From CAWUKT01 sp963923035 (GTDB lineage Bacteria; Bacteroidota; Bacteroidia; J057; JADKCL01): a DNA stretch of 18,637 bases. Under the pieces are notes generated by a model. The model made no database searches, was not told the origin of the DNA, and saw nothing but the letters and a program-made list of their open reading frames with translations. Location of the stretch: positions 1 to 18,637 of the forward strand of contig CAWUKT010000113.1 in assembly GCA_963923035.1 (NCBI GenBank), read 5' to 3'. The position numbers were made by a program, and so were the translations under genes. Positions 6,843 to 14,262 of this stretch are shown piece by piece (the stretch's first letter is position 1; every line of letters begins with the position of its first letter).

Positions 6843-7736
6843 ATGAGCCAAACCAGCAATTCGGCACCTACCTTTGGATGGCAACATGCCTCGGTAATTG
6901 CGATTGGGTTGCTGGTTTTCGTTCTTTTATTATTGGCTGACAAGACCAATCTGAAAGACGAGGCCGAGGAACCGGTCGGCGGAGCCACCGCTGAAGTAGA
7001 AGCCACTGTCAAGGGGCTGACTACCAAAGGCAAGGAACTCCGTGCGATGCTCAGTCCCGTGACCCCGTCCGAAGAAATTAACAGCCTCGAAAGGCGCTTG
7101 GAATCCACGGAAGATTCAGGCGAACGTACGGGGCTATTGCAGCAGATCGTAGCTGGTTATCGGGAAGCCGGCCAATACGATCAGGCTGCCGTTTTTGCCA
7201 GTGTCATCGCTGACAGTGATCCCAGCCCCAAAAATCTGATTGTGGCTGGAGCGCTGTTCCGAAATGCCAACACGCTGCCCGCCCTCCAGGCGGATACCAC
7301 CGTGTACCGGCGTTTTGCGGATAAGGCCATCGGGTATCTGGAGCAAGCTCTCCGCATGGCCCCCGACGATGAAGGCGCCAAGATTGAATTGGGCCTTGCC
7401 TACATCGAATCCCGGCAACCCGGGCGGAGTATGCAAGGCATAAGTAAGTTGGTCGAAGTTGTCGATGCCAATCCCCAAAATACTGAGGCGCTCTTTTACC
7501 TTGGAAGCTTTTCCATGGATACCGGCCAGTTTGAGAAAGCTGAAGGCCGGTATCGTCAGGTCCTAACCGCTGAGCCGGGCAATTTGCAGGCAAAATACAT
7601 GTTGGGAATCGCATTGGAAGCCAAGGGACAGGGAGCCTCTACCGAGTTTAAAAAATTGATGACCGAAGTCGCCGAGCAAGAGCAGGATCCCGAGCTTGCT
7701 GCTGCCGCGAAGTCGGCATTGAATCGAACAAAATAA
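6843..7736 (+). CDS. Membrane-anchored TPR protein
   Basis: 297 residues. One membrane helix near the N-terminus (about 15-33) anchors it, with the rest probably on the periplasmic side. After a charged linker the chain is helical, with tetratricopeptide-type repeats: about 94-125 (LQQIVAGYREAGQYDQAAVF), about 158-190 (AIGYLEQALRMAP then ELGLAYIE) and about 212-262 (ALFYLGSFSMDTGQFEKAEGRY then YMLGIALEAKGQ). TPRs mediate protein contacts; no enzymatic motif is visible. It lies between HU and the 30-residue basic protein with gaps of 13 and 11 bases, so it is co-transcribed with nucleoid, ribosome-type and RNase functions. Its partner is unknown. Confidence 0.85.
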   Translation: MSQTSNSAPTFGWQHASVIAIGLLVFVLLLLADKTNLKDEAEEPVGGATAEVEATVKGLTTKGKELRAMLSPVTPSEEINSLERRLESTEDSGERTGLLQQIVAGYREAGQYDQAAVFASVIADSDPSPKNLIVAGALFRNANTLPALQADTTVYRRFADKAIGYLEQALRMAPDDEGAKIELGLAYIESRQPGRSMQGISKLVEVVDANPQNTEALFYLGSFSMDTGQFEKAEGRYRQVLTAEPGNLQAKYMLGIALEAKGQGASTEFKKLMTEVAEQEQDPELAAAAKSALNRTK

Positions 7737-7747
7737 ATAGGATAGCT

Positions 7748-7840
7748 ATGCCGAGTGGTAAGAAGCGTAAACGTCATAAGATTGCGACCCACAAGCGTAA
7801 GAAGCGCCTGCGCAAGAATCGCCATAAGAAGAAGAAGTAA
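7748..7840 (+). CDS. 30-residue basic protein of the AURKAIP1/COX24 (mS38, bS22-like) type
   Basis: A complete 30-codon gene (ATG 7748, TAA 7838-7840), 11 bases after the TPR gene. The product starts MPSGKKRKRHKIATHKRKKR and ends in four lysines; 18 of 30 residues are lysine or arginine and three more are histidine. This matches the short Bacteroidota proteins annotated as AURKAIP1/COX24 domain proteins, related to mitoribosomal mS38 and to short basic small-subunit proteins such as mycobacterial bS22. The expected role is binding rRNA in the small ribosomal subunit; this follows from family knowledge, not from data here. Its position next to the RNase G gene fits a role in translation or rRNA maturation. 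It is easily missed by length-limited gene finders. Confidence 0.88.
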   Translation: MPSGKKRKRHKIATHKRKKRLRKNRHKKKK

Positions 7841-7908
7841 TTTCTGACCCACAGCCTCTCATAGCTGTCGCGCTCTGGTTCGTATGCTTGGTCTAAACCA
7901 ATCTTACT

Positions 7909-9453
7909 GTGAATGAATTAGTCGTCAGCTCCAGCGAGGAAGGGTTGAGAATTGGCGTTCTTGAGGATCGTCGCATTGTCGAACTCCACCACGAAAAGAC
8001 CAACAAGCTCTTTTCGGTCGGAGATATATTTCTGGGCAAGGTCAAAAAGATCGTTCCTGGATTAAATGCGGCGTTCGTGGAGGTCGGGCATCCCAAGGAT
8101 GCCTTCCTGCATTACCTGGACCTTGGTCCCAAGGTGAGGAGCTTGCAGAAGTATGTGAAAAGCGTACAAAGCAACCCCAAAGCCATCCGTCCCCTCAGTC
8201 AGGTCAAACTCCTGCCTGAAATCCGGAAAGACGGAAAGATGGGACAGGTACTCAAAGGCGGTCAACCGATCCTCGTTCAAGTTGAAAAAGAAGCCATCTC
8301 CACCAAGGGGCCCCGGCTTACATGCGAAATCTCTCTCCCTGGTCAGTTTCTGATCCTGGTTCCCTTTTCGAACGAAGTTTCCATTTCCCGAAAAATCCGC
8401 ACTTCCGAAGAGAAAAAGCGGCTGCGAAAGATCACCGATTCGATCCGGCCCCAAAACTTCGGCATCATTGTTCGGACCGCCGCTGAAGGCCGGGAACAAC
8501 GGGTTCTTGAACAAGACCTGAATGACCTCGTCGCCAAATGGGACAAAATGTGCAAAGCCATCGGACATGCCCGGCCTCCCAAGCGCGTCCTGCGTGAGGA
8601 AGACCGAGCCACCAGCATGCTCCGAGATATGCTTTCATTTGGATTTGACTCCATCGTCACTGACCACAAGGAGACGTTTGACGAAATCCAGGACTACCTG
8701 AAACGGCGAATGCCGGAACAGGCCAAAATCCTCAAGTTTTACCGGGGCAAAGTCTCGCTCTTCGATCAGCGCGGCATCGAAAAGCAGATCAAAGCCTCCT
8801 TCGGTAAGACCGTTACCATGCGCAATGGCGCTTACCTCGTCATTGAGCACACGGAAGCCCTCCACGTCATCGACGTGAACAGTGGCTCCAAAAACCTTCG
8901 CGGGAATACCCTCGAAGACAATGCTCTCAAGATCAACATGGTAGCGGCCGAGGAAATTGCCCGGCAATTGCGGTTGCGGGACATGGGCGGAATCATTGTG
9001 GTCGACTTTATCGACCTCAAGAAGAACGAGAACAAGAAGAAGCTGTACCAGCACTTCAAGGCGGCGATGAAGCGCGACCCCGCCAAGCACTCCATCCTCT
9101 CGATGAGTCGCTTTGGCCTCGTGCAGATCACCCGCCAGCGGGTGCGCCCCCAGCTGAGTATCTCGACTTCCGAAACCTGCCCCTCCTGCAACGGAACCGG
9201 CAAAGTCCAACCCACGATCCTCATCGTCGATGAGATCCAGAACAACGTAGACTTCTTAATGAAGCAAAACAAAGAGCGGATTCAGATTTATGTGCACCCG
9301 TTCGTGGAGGCCTACCTGAAAAAGGGCTTCTACAATACCGTCCGGAAATGGCACGTCAAGTACGGCCGGCCCGTCAAGGTTCTGCCCGACAACTCCCTGC
9401 CCTTCACCAAGGTGAAGTACTTCAACAGCAAGGGCGTTGAGATCAACATCTGA
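7909..9453 (+). CDS. rng: RNase E/G-family endoribonuclease
   Basis: 514 residues from a GTG start, close to RNase G length and lacking the long C-terminal scaffold of E. coli RNase E. An S1-type RNA-binding domain lies at about 36-130 (SVGDIFLGKVKKIVPGLNAAFVEVG). The catalytic core has both metal-binding aspartates, D322 in HVIDVNSGS and D366 in IIVVDFIDLK. The Zn-link motif CPSC (C424, C427), followed by NGTGK, holds the dimer in this family. The enzyme cleaves single-stranded RNA, often at 5'-monophosphate ends, in rRNA maturation and mRNA decay. It is last in the operon, 68 bases after the 30-residue protein gene, with a strong terminator 24 bases beyond its stop. Confidence 0.95.
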   Translation: MNELVVSSSEEGLRIGVLEDRRIVELHHEKTNKLFSVGDIFLGKVKKIVPGLNAAFVEVGHPKDAFLHYLDLGPKVRSLQKYVKSVQSNPKAIRPLSQVKLLPEIRKDGKMGQVLKGGQPILVQVEKEAISTKGPRLTCEISLPGQFLILVPFSNEVSISRKIRTSEEKKRLRKITDSIRPQNFGIIVRTAAEGREQRVLEQDLNDLVAKWDKMCKAIGHARPPKRVLREEDRATSMLRDMLSFGFDSIVTDHKETFDEIQDYLKRRMPEQAKILKFYRGKVSLFDQRGIEKQIKASFGKTVTMRNGAYLVIEHTEALHVIDVNSGSKNLRGNTLEDNALKINMVAAEEIARQLRLRDMGGIIVVDFIDLKKNENKKKLYQHFKAAMKRDPAKHSILSMSRFGLVQITRQRVRPQLSISTSETCPSCNGTGKVQPTILIVDEIQNNVDFLMKQNKERIQIYVHPFVEAYLKKGFYNTVRKWHVKYGRPVKVLPDNSLPFTKVKYFNSKGVEINI

Positions 9454-9477
9454 TCCGTCTTCAAAAGCATAGAGAAA

Positions 9478-9509
9478 GGGCATTTTTCCTCGGAGAAATG
9501 CCTTTTTTT
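9478..9509 (+). terminator. Terminator of the HU-rng operon (between convergent genes)
   Basis: Arms GGGCATTT (9478-9485) and AAATGCCT (9495-9502) pair over seven bases, with an extra inner TCC/GGA pairing. A run of seven T (9503-9509) follows on the plus strand. The convergent glycosyltransferase gene stops at 9508-9510, so the hairpin may also serve that gene, though its minus-side T-run is broken. Confidence 0.88.
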
Positions 9510-10947
9510 ATTCGGATAAGCCCGTTTGTTGGTAGATCCGGATATACACGCCCATTTGTTCCTTTTCCCACTCCAGCCGCCACCCATTTCCCGACCTCAT
9601 CGCCTCCAATTCTCCATCCGAAAAGCCGTTGGAGACATTCGATTCCACCATCCATTCGATTTCATCCCCCCCCACTCCATCCTTGTCCACGCATGTAAAA
9701 CCGCGCGTTTGAAGCGAAACGAATTCTTCCGAAACCAAAAACGGGAAAGATGCCGCTGTATTCGGAGGCAAATTTTCCTCGGCGTAGGTCAGAAAATCGT
9801 CTTTGAGGGAAAAGTAATGCCAATGGGCGAGCGAAGCGTCCCAACCCTGAGCGATTCGAGCAGGATAAATCCACAGATTTCCGCAGACGAGTCCCATTCC
9901 CAAAACGGCTGGAACCAACCAGCGCCGCCAGGAACTTTCCAGGACATCAATCGCATTCAAGGTCAAGAGCCCGAGTAGCAGGTATGTCACCATGAAATAG
10001 CGGTGGCCGATGGGATTGGAGAAGGGGATGAACAATACCGTCAACCAGATCGCCGGGAGGAGGAACAGGCGCAGAGAGGAAGAAAAGAAAAAGTGACGTC
10101 GAAGACGTTGCCAGCCGACAAAGCTGGCGACTCCCAAAAATATCCAGAGGAAGACCCGGCCAAAATCCAGCATTCGCCAGCCGACCAAGCCAATATTTCT
10201 CAATACGCCTTTGATACCCAGCATCTCCCGGTGGCCGCCGTAGGTCTCCGGCGGCGGCGACAGCAACCAGCCTTGTTCCTGCCAGTGGTACCACAGCCAG
10301 AGCGCCGACAAGCCGGCGGCCGGTAGATATTTCACTGCTTTTCCCACCAATTCCTTCAGCGTCGGCCGTTTCCATTCCCAAACCCACTCCGTCAAGTACA
10401 AAATCGGCACCATCAGGATGCCCCGAAACGTCACCGCACACATCAGCACCGCCATCAACGCCACCAGCCATGACTTTTTCTCCCGAATCCCCACCCAGCC
10501 CATCAGCAGACAGGCCACCAAGGCCAGATCGGGCGTGACCATACTGCTCTGCGCCAGCCAGGTCGGCTCCAATGCCAGGATCAGCATCCCCCAGGGACGC
10601 CATTGACTCGGGAGCAAATAGCCACACAGCTTCCACCAGGCCCATACCGCCCCCAACAAAAAGGGCAGCATCCCCGCGTGCGCCACGGCCAGGGACTTCC
10701 CGAACAGGCTCCACAAACCCGCGATGTACATGCTGAAAAAAGGCGGATGCCCTGCATCCAGATTTTCCGGCACCACCAACTGTGAAAAGCCCGTTTCCAG
10801 GTACCAATGGGCGATCCTGGAATTGAGAATATTGTCCCAAAAGAAAGGGAATTGCCACGAAATGAGGTTCCAGACCACCGCTGCTCCCAGCGCCACCCAC
10901 AATGCAATCGGACGGCGCGTCGATCCGGGAACAGCCGCCGAGGTCAT
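9508..10947 (-). CDS. GT-C-type membrane glycosyltransferase (GT39/PMT-like)
   Basis: 479 residues with roughly nine or ten membrane helices over residues 12-370 and a soluble C-terminal part of about 110 residues. The first extracytoplasmic loop holds WDN (D38) and DAGHPPF (64-70), the acidic and HPP signature of PMT/ArnT-like GT-C enzymes, which transfer a sugar from a polyprenyl-phosphate donor outside the membrane. Acceptor and donor sugar are not readable. Its ATG overlaps the stop of the upstream SDR gene as ATGA (10944-10947), so the two are translationally coupled. Since that SDR resembles DprE2, a polyprenyl-phosphate pentose donor is a reasonable but unproven guess. Confidence 0.85.
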   Translation of the reverse strand: MTSAAVPGSTRRPIALWVALGAAVVWNLISWQFPFFWDNILNSRIAHWYLETGFSQLVVPENLDAGHPPFFSMYIAGLWSLFGKSLAVAHAGMLPFLLGAVWAWWKLCGYLLPSQWRPWGMLILALEPTWLAQSSMVTPDLALVACLLMGWVGIREKKSWLVALMAVLMCAVTFRGILMVPILYLTEWVWEWKRPTLKELVGKAVKYLPAAGLSALWLWYHWQEQGWLLSPPPETYGGHREMLGIKGVLRNIGLVGWRMLDFGRVFLWIFLGVASFVGWQRLRRHFFFSSSLRLFLLPAIWLTVLFIPFSNPIGHRYFMVTYLLLGLLTLNAIDVLESSWRRWLVPAVLGMGLVCGNLWIYPARIAQGWDASLAHWHYFSLKDDFLTYAEENLPPNTAASFPFLVSEEFVSLQTRGFTCVDKDGVGGDEIEWMVESNVSNGFSDGELEAMRSGNGWRLEWEKEQMGVYIRIYQQTGLSE

Positions 10948-11678
10948 AGCTTCATTTTCTTAAACTTCCACTCCGGAATATTGCGGATGATCCACATGAT
11001 CCAGCGCCAGAACCACTTCGTGTAAAGGATATTTTTCTTGCGACGGTACGATTTGAAGACATCGTTGGCGACCTCTTCCGGCTTCGCGGTGAGCGGCCCC
11101 GGCAAATCCATCCCCTCCGTCATCTTCGTGTACACAAAACCCGGCTTCACCGTCACCACATGGACCCCATGCGCATACATCCGGTTCCGCAGGCCATCCA
11201 AAAATGCCGTAAAGCCCGCTTTGGCCGAGCCGTAGAGGTAATTTGAAGCCCGGCCCCGATCCCCTGCCACCGATGAAATCCCGATGATCGTTCCGGATTT
11301 CCGCTCCTCCATCGCATTCGCCGCGATCGACAGGATATGCGCACAGCCATTGAAATTGGTCGCCAAGGTCCGCAGGAGCAGCGGCAAGTCCTTCTCCGCA
11401 TCCGATTGCTCCGGCAAAGAGCCCACCAAGGAAATCACCACGTCGGGCGCAGGATCAAATTGGGCGTAAAACGCTTCGTGGGTATCGTAGGCCAGTGCAT
11501 CAAACTCATGCGCCGACGCCTCCGCCTTTTGCCGCACCTTCAAATCCGCCGCATCCGCCTCCAATTCCTCCGCACGGCGACCGGCCAGGTACAGCCGAAA
11601 ACCGTCCTTGGCAAAGCGATGGGCCAGGGCGCGCCCAATATCCGATTTGGCCCCCAAAATCAGGCAGGTCTTGCTCAT
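10944..11678 (-). CDS. SDR oxidoreductase, DprE2-like (polyprenyl-phospho-pentosulose 2-reductase type)
   Basis: 244 residues from the ATG at 11678. An upstream in-frame ATG at 11819 would add 47 residues encoded in a hairpin-rich intergenic element, so I reject it. The Rossmann start is LILGAKSDIG (6-15), which fits NAD(P) binding. The active site has ISSVAGDRGRASNYLYGSAK (134-153): S136, Y149 and K153. The SSVAGDRGR..N..YGSAKA stretch and VKPGFVYTKMT (177-187) resemble DprE2, which with DprE1 epimerises decaprenylphosphoryl ribose to arabinose. The C-terminus (KWFWRWIMWIIRNIPEWKF) is aromatic and basic, suggesting membrane contact. No DprE1-type FAD oxidase or UbiA-type transferase lies in this window. 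It is coupled to the downstream GT-C gene. Confidence 0.88.
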   Translation of the reverse strand: MSKTCLILGAKSDIGRALAHRFAKDGFRLYLAGRRAEELEADAADLKVRQKAEASAHEFDALAYDTHEAFYAQFDPAPDVVISLVGSLPEQSDAEKDLPLLLRTLATNFNGCAHILSIAANAMEERKSGTIIGISSVAGDRGRASNYLYGSAKAGFTAFLDGLRNRMYAHGVHVVTVKPGFVYTKMTEGMDLPGPLTAKPEEVANDVFKSYRRKKNILYTKWFWRWIMWIIRNIPEWKFKKMKL

Positions 11679-11740
11679 AGCCCGCAATTTAGAAAAAGAA
11701 CCCGACCGGCGAAAAGGCATTTTTGCGTCTCTGGTGGGGA

Positions 11741-11856
11741 GATTGGGGCAGCCCCGGCGCGGAATCCGCTCCGGGCCGGACTGTCCGCCGTCGCTCCGCT
11801 CACGCGGGAGCTCCCACAAACGCTCCCATTCCTGCTGCGAGCCGCCCTTGCGGCTC
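11741..11856. repeat. GC-rich intergenic element with several inverted repeats
   Basis: Five short perfect or near-perfect inverted repeats lie within 116 bases: GCGGAATCCGC (11759-11769), CGGACTGTCCG (11777-11787), GCTCCGC with GCGGGAGC (11793-11811), GGGAGCTCCC (11806-11815), and GAGCCGC with GCGGCTC around a CCTT loop (11839-11856). Base composition is far more GC-rich than the surrounding intergenic DNA. This is what a dispersed extragenic palindromic element or a structured RNA looks like. Only one copy is in this window, so repetition is not shown. Confidence 0.45.
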
Positions 11857-11860
11857 CCTG

Positions 11861-11902
11861 AAAAAAGTAAAGCCGATCCCCTCCCATAAGGTGGACCGGC
11901 TT
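11861..11902 (-). terminator. Terminator of the thioredoxin-fold protein gene
   Basis: Arms 11870-11879 and 11893-11902 pair over 10 bases with one mismatch around a 13-base loop. On the minus strand the stem is followed by TAC and a run of six T (11861-11866). It starts 24 bases beyond the stop of the gene ending at 11926. Confidence 0.75.
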
Positions 11903-11925
11903 CTAAGAAAACCGCTGTCTAAGTC

Positions 11926-12894
11926 TTAATCAGGTATTTGCGCGAGCAATTTCTGGGTTTCTTCACTTTGTTCGCCCGTGGACCGGGCGATTTCCAGTGC
12001 TTTTTCCCCGTACTCACGGGCAACCTTGTATTCTTTGAGCGCATACATGATATGCGCAAAGGTATCATAGTTATAATAATCTGGCTTCAGATCGATGGAC
12101 CGTCCCGTCCAATTCGCCATTTGTACCAGATCCTCTTTTTCCTCTGTCAAATCCAACCCATACCAGGCTGCATTGTTCAAGACATCAGCTTGGGTATACT
12201 CAGGATCATCCATTTTGGAGCCCACCGCCTTCATGTATTTTTTCGGCTGCTTGTACTCCTCCGCCCAGACCCGCAATGCCTCCAGGTACAGCAACTGGTC
12301 CTCTTCACTGCCCGTGGCCCACAATTTCTCCGTCAACTCATCGAAACGGGATTCATCTTTGTCCCACAATGCCGCCCCGATCAACTCTTCGAGGTTATGG
12401 GCAGGCTCCGTAGATCCAGTCGGCGTTGCTTCAGGAGCGGATTCAGGCTCAACGCTTTCTACGGACTCCAACAGCTCTGGATTGTGCTTCTTGACTGCGG
12501 CCGTGGCCCATTGCAGGAAATCTTCGGCGGGCAAAGCCCCTTCATTTTTCGCCAGGACCTTCCCTTCCCCATCCAAAATGAACAGCGTCGGATAAGCCCG
12601 AAGTTTGTAAATGCGCGCCAATCGTGGCCCCTCCCCTTTTTCCATATCCATCTTCATATTCACGAAGGACGCATTGAACATTTCCCCGACCTTATCATCG
12701 GTGAACACGTTCTTGGCCATCCATTTACACGGGCCACACCACGTGGCATACCCGTCCATAAAGATGAGTTTATTGGATTCAGTCGCCTCGGCCTTGGCTT
12801 CCTCAAATGATCCTTTGAAGAATTCGATACCCTCCTGGGCATGCACGGTCGCCGCACTGAAAAGAACGAGGACCGCCAACATGAACTTTTTCAT
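11926..12894 (-). CDS. Exported thioredoxin-fold protein with helical C-terminal domain
   Basis: 322 residues from the ATG at 12894. That start gives a clean signal peptide (MKKFMLAVLVLFSAATVHAQ), whereas an ATG nine codons upstream would put charged residues before it. The thioredoxin domain covers about 24-145, with WCGPC at 52-56 and the cis-proline P102 in AYPTLFIL, so a redox-active dithiol is likely. An acidic, proline-containing linker (about 150-175) leads to an all-helical region (175-322) with pairs of helices resembling TPR-like repeats. It likely acts in the periplasm as a thiol reductase or disulfide enzyme; the partner is unknown. It appears to be transcribed alone, with its own terminator. 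Confidence 0.86.
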   Translation of the reverse strand: MKKFMLAVLVLFSAATVHAQEGIEFFKGSFEEAKAEATESNKLIFMDGYATWCGPCKWMAKNVFTDDKVGEMFNASFVNMKMDMEKGEGPRLARIYKLRAYPTLFILDGEGKVLAKNEGALPAEDFLQWATAAVKKHNPELLESVESVEPESAPEATPTGSTEPAHNLEELIGAALWDKDESRFDELTEKLWATGSEEDQLLYLEALRVWAEEYKQPKKYMKAVGSKMDDPEYTQADVLNNAAWYGLDLTEEKEDLVQMANWTGRSIDLKPDYYNYDTFAHIMYALKEYKVAREYGEKALEIARSTGEQSEETQKLLAQIPD

Positions 12895-13047
12895 AAGCTG
12901 TCTTGGTTTGATTCTACGCATTTCTTGAAAAAGGTTGCAATGCGCGTGCCAAACTCATTGTTGGAACAAATAAAATCGGTCCCTGGATGGGTTTCCAGTG
13001 AGGCAGAGGGGGTTGGGAAATGGTGTAAGGGAAAAGTAAAATTGATG

Positions 13048-14127
13048 CTACTCGATCAGCTCGCAATCGGGCGGTGGAATGCGGCCGTTCAATCCGAGTA
13101 CCGCCTCGCTGCAATCCCGCAGCAGGGCGTGACGGATGTCGGTGACCACCGACCCAAAAACGCCGTAGACGTCCACATTGCCCGTCATATTTGTGTATTC
13201 GGGCTTGGCGGCGGTAAGATCGAAGTTCGCGGGGTCGTTGACCGTGATATAGTTCCCGAGGAACTCATCCACGGCCGTCACCTCGAATTCGAGTGATTTG
13301 GCCAGGTTATCTACCAAATTGGGATTGGAGACGCAGGAATCCTGCTTGTTGTAGGTGTAGATGGAGCCATCTTCGGGCATAAACCGCTTGAAATATTGCA
13401 GCAGGGAGTATTCTTCGAATTCGTAGCACACCACGTTCGAGCCTTCGTTGCAGCGGACATTGGTATCGAACAACTTGAAGCTCTTCCAGATGATCTCGCG
13501 TTCCTCACCATCGTCCTGAATTTCGAGGGTCACCCGCAACTCGTAGTTGACTTTGTTGCCCTCACTCCTCCGCCAAAATGCCCGGAAATCGCGGTCCAGG
13601 AACAGCTGAGGCAAGCAGCGCTGGTTGCCAGCTCCCGAAATGGGATTCAGAGAGCCCCGGAACTGAGGAGCAGTCGGAATTGTGGTGGTGCCAGTCATGT
13701 AATTTCCGGCATCAGGGGTTCCGATTTCCAGAATATAGGTCTCGCCAGCCTGGAGGGCCTCGGTATCGGTAGTATTGCCGTCTGTGATGAACTGGTAGTA
13801 GGAATGTCCCGTTGCAAAATCGCCATCGGGATCTTTGACCCCGGTCACTTCCTGGGCAGTCCAAACCTGTCCGTTGTTGTCCCGCAACCGAACATCAAGC
13901 CCGGGAACGCTCAGGTCATTTCCAGCCGCATACTCGAGGGCATCGCCTTCGACCTGGTAGGCCCGTGAAATCCGCACCGTTTGGATAGAATCCCCCGGAT
14001 CCAACACGCTGTACACCACGAAAATCTCCTTTTCAGGGGCATAAACCTCGAATTCGGTACTGCAAGCGCCGAGTCCAATCAACATCAACAACACCGACAA
14101 GGCGATTCCAAACGAGCTATTTTTCAT
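13048..14127 (-). CDS. Lipoprotein, DUF4249-like
   Basis: 359 residues. The signal peptide ends in LGAC with C22 as the lipidation site. The mature chain begins STEFEVYAPEKEIFVVYSVLDPGDSIQTVRIS, and GLDVRLRDNNGQVW (residues 75-88) follows. This resembles the beta-sandwich opening of DUF4249 lipoproteins, which in Bacteroidota usually accompany TonB-dependent receptors. The later part contains GETYILEI and an internal segment with several cysteines (NVRCNEG, NVVCYEFEEYS, QDSCVSN), possibly disulfide-bonded. No receptor gene lies beside it here. DUF4249 membership is a pattern match and moderately sure; the lipoprotein nature is firmer. Function is unknown. Confidence 0.72.
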   Translation of the reverse strand: MKNSSFGIALSVLLMLIGLGACSTEFEVYAPEKEIFVVYSVLDPGDSIQTVRISRAYQVEGDALEYAAGNDLSVPGLDVRLRDNNGQVWTAQEVTGVKDPDGDFATGHSYYQFITDGNTTDTEALQAGETYILEIGTPDAGNYMTGTTTIPTAPQFRGSLNPISGAGNQRCLPQLFLDRDFRAFWRRSEGNKVNYELRVTLEIQDDGEEREIIWKSFKLFDTNVRCNEGSNVVCYEFEEYSLLQYFKRFMPEDGSIYTYNKQDSCVSNPNLVDNLAKSLEFEVTAVDEFLGNYITVNDPANFDLTAAKPEYTNMTGNVDVYGVFGSVVTDIRHALLRDCSEAVLGLNGRIPPPDCELIE

Positions 14128-14262
14128 TGTATAAAGAATTCAGTCCGCAAGTTAAAGAAAAAACCCGATCCTAACCCCTGAATCAGGACTTCTCCCTCCC
14201 TCCTTGTCAATTAGAGGACGGTTGACCATGAAATTGAAGTCGGAATAAAATTGGAGAAATTG

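Noticed and set aside
9947..10900. 317-codon frame overlapping the GT-C gene on the same strand
   Set aside because: Glycine/alanine-rich shadow of the membrane protein in another frame; the GT-C frame has membrane helices and the HPP motif.
11679..11819. 47-residue N-terminal extension of the SDR
   Set aside because: It is encoded in the hairpin-rich intergenic element, and the Rossmann strand begins right after the ATG at 11678.
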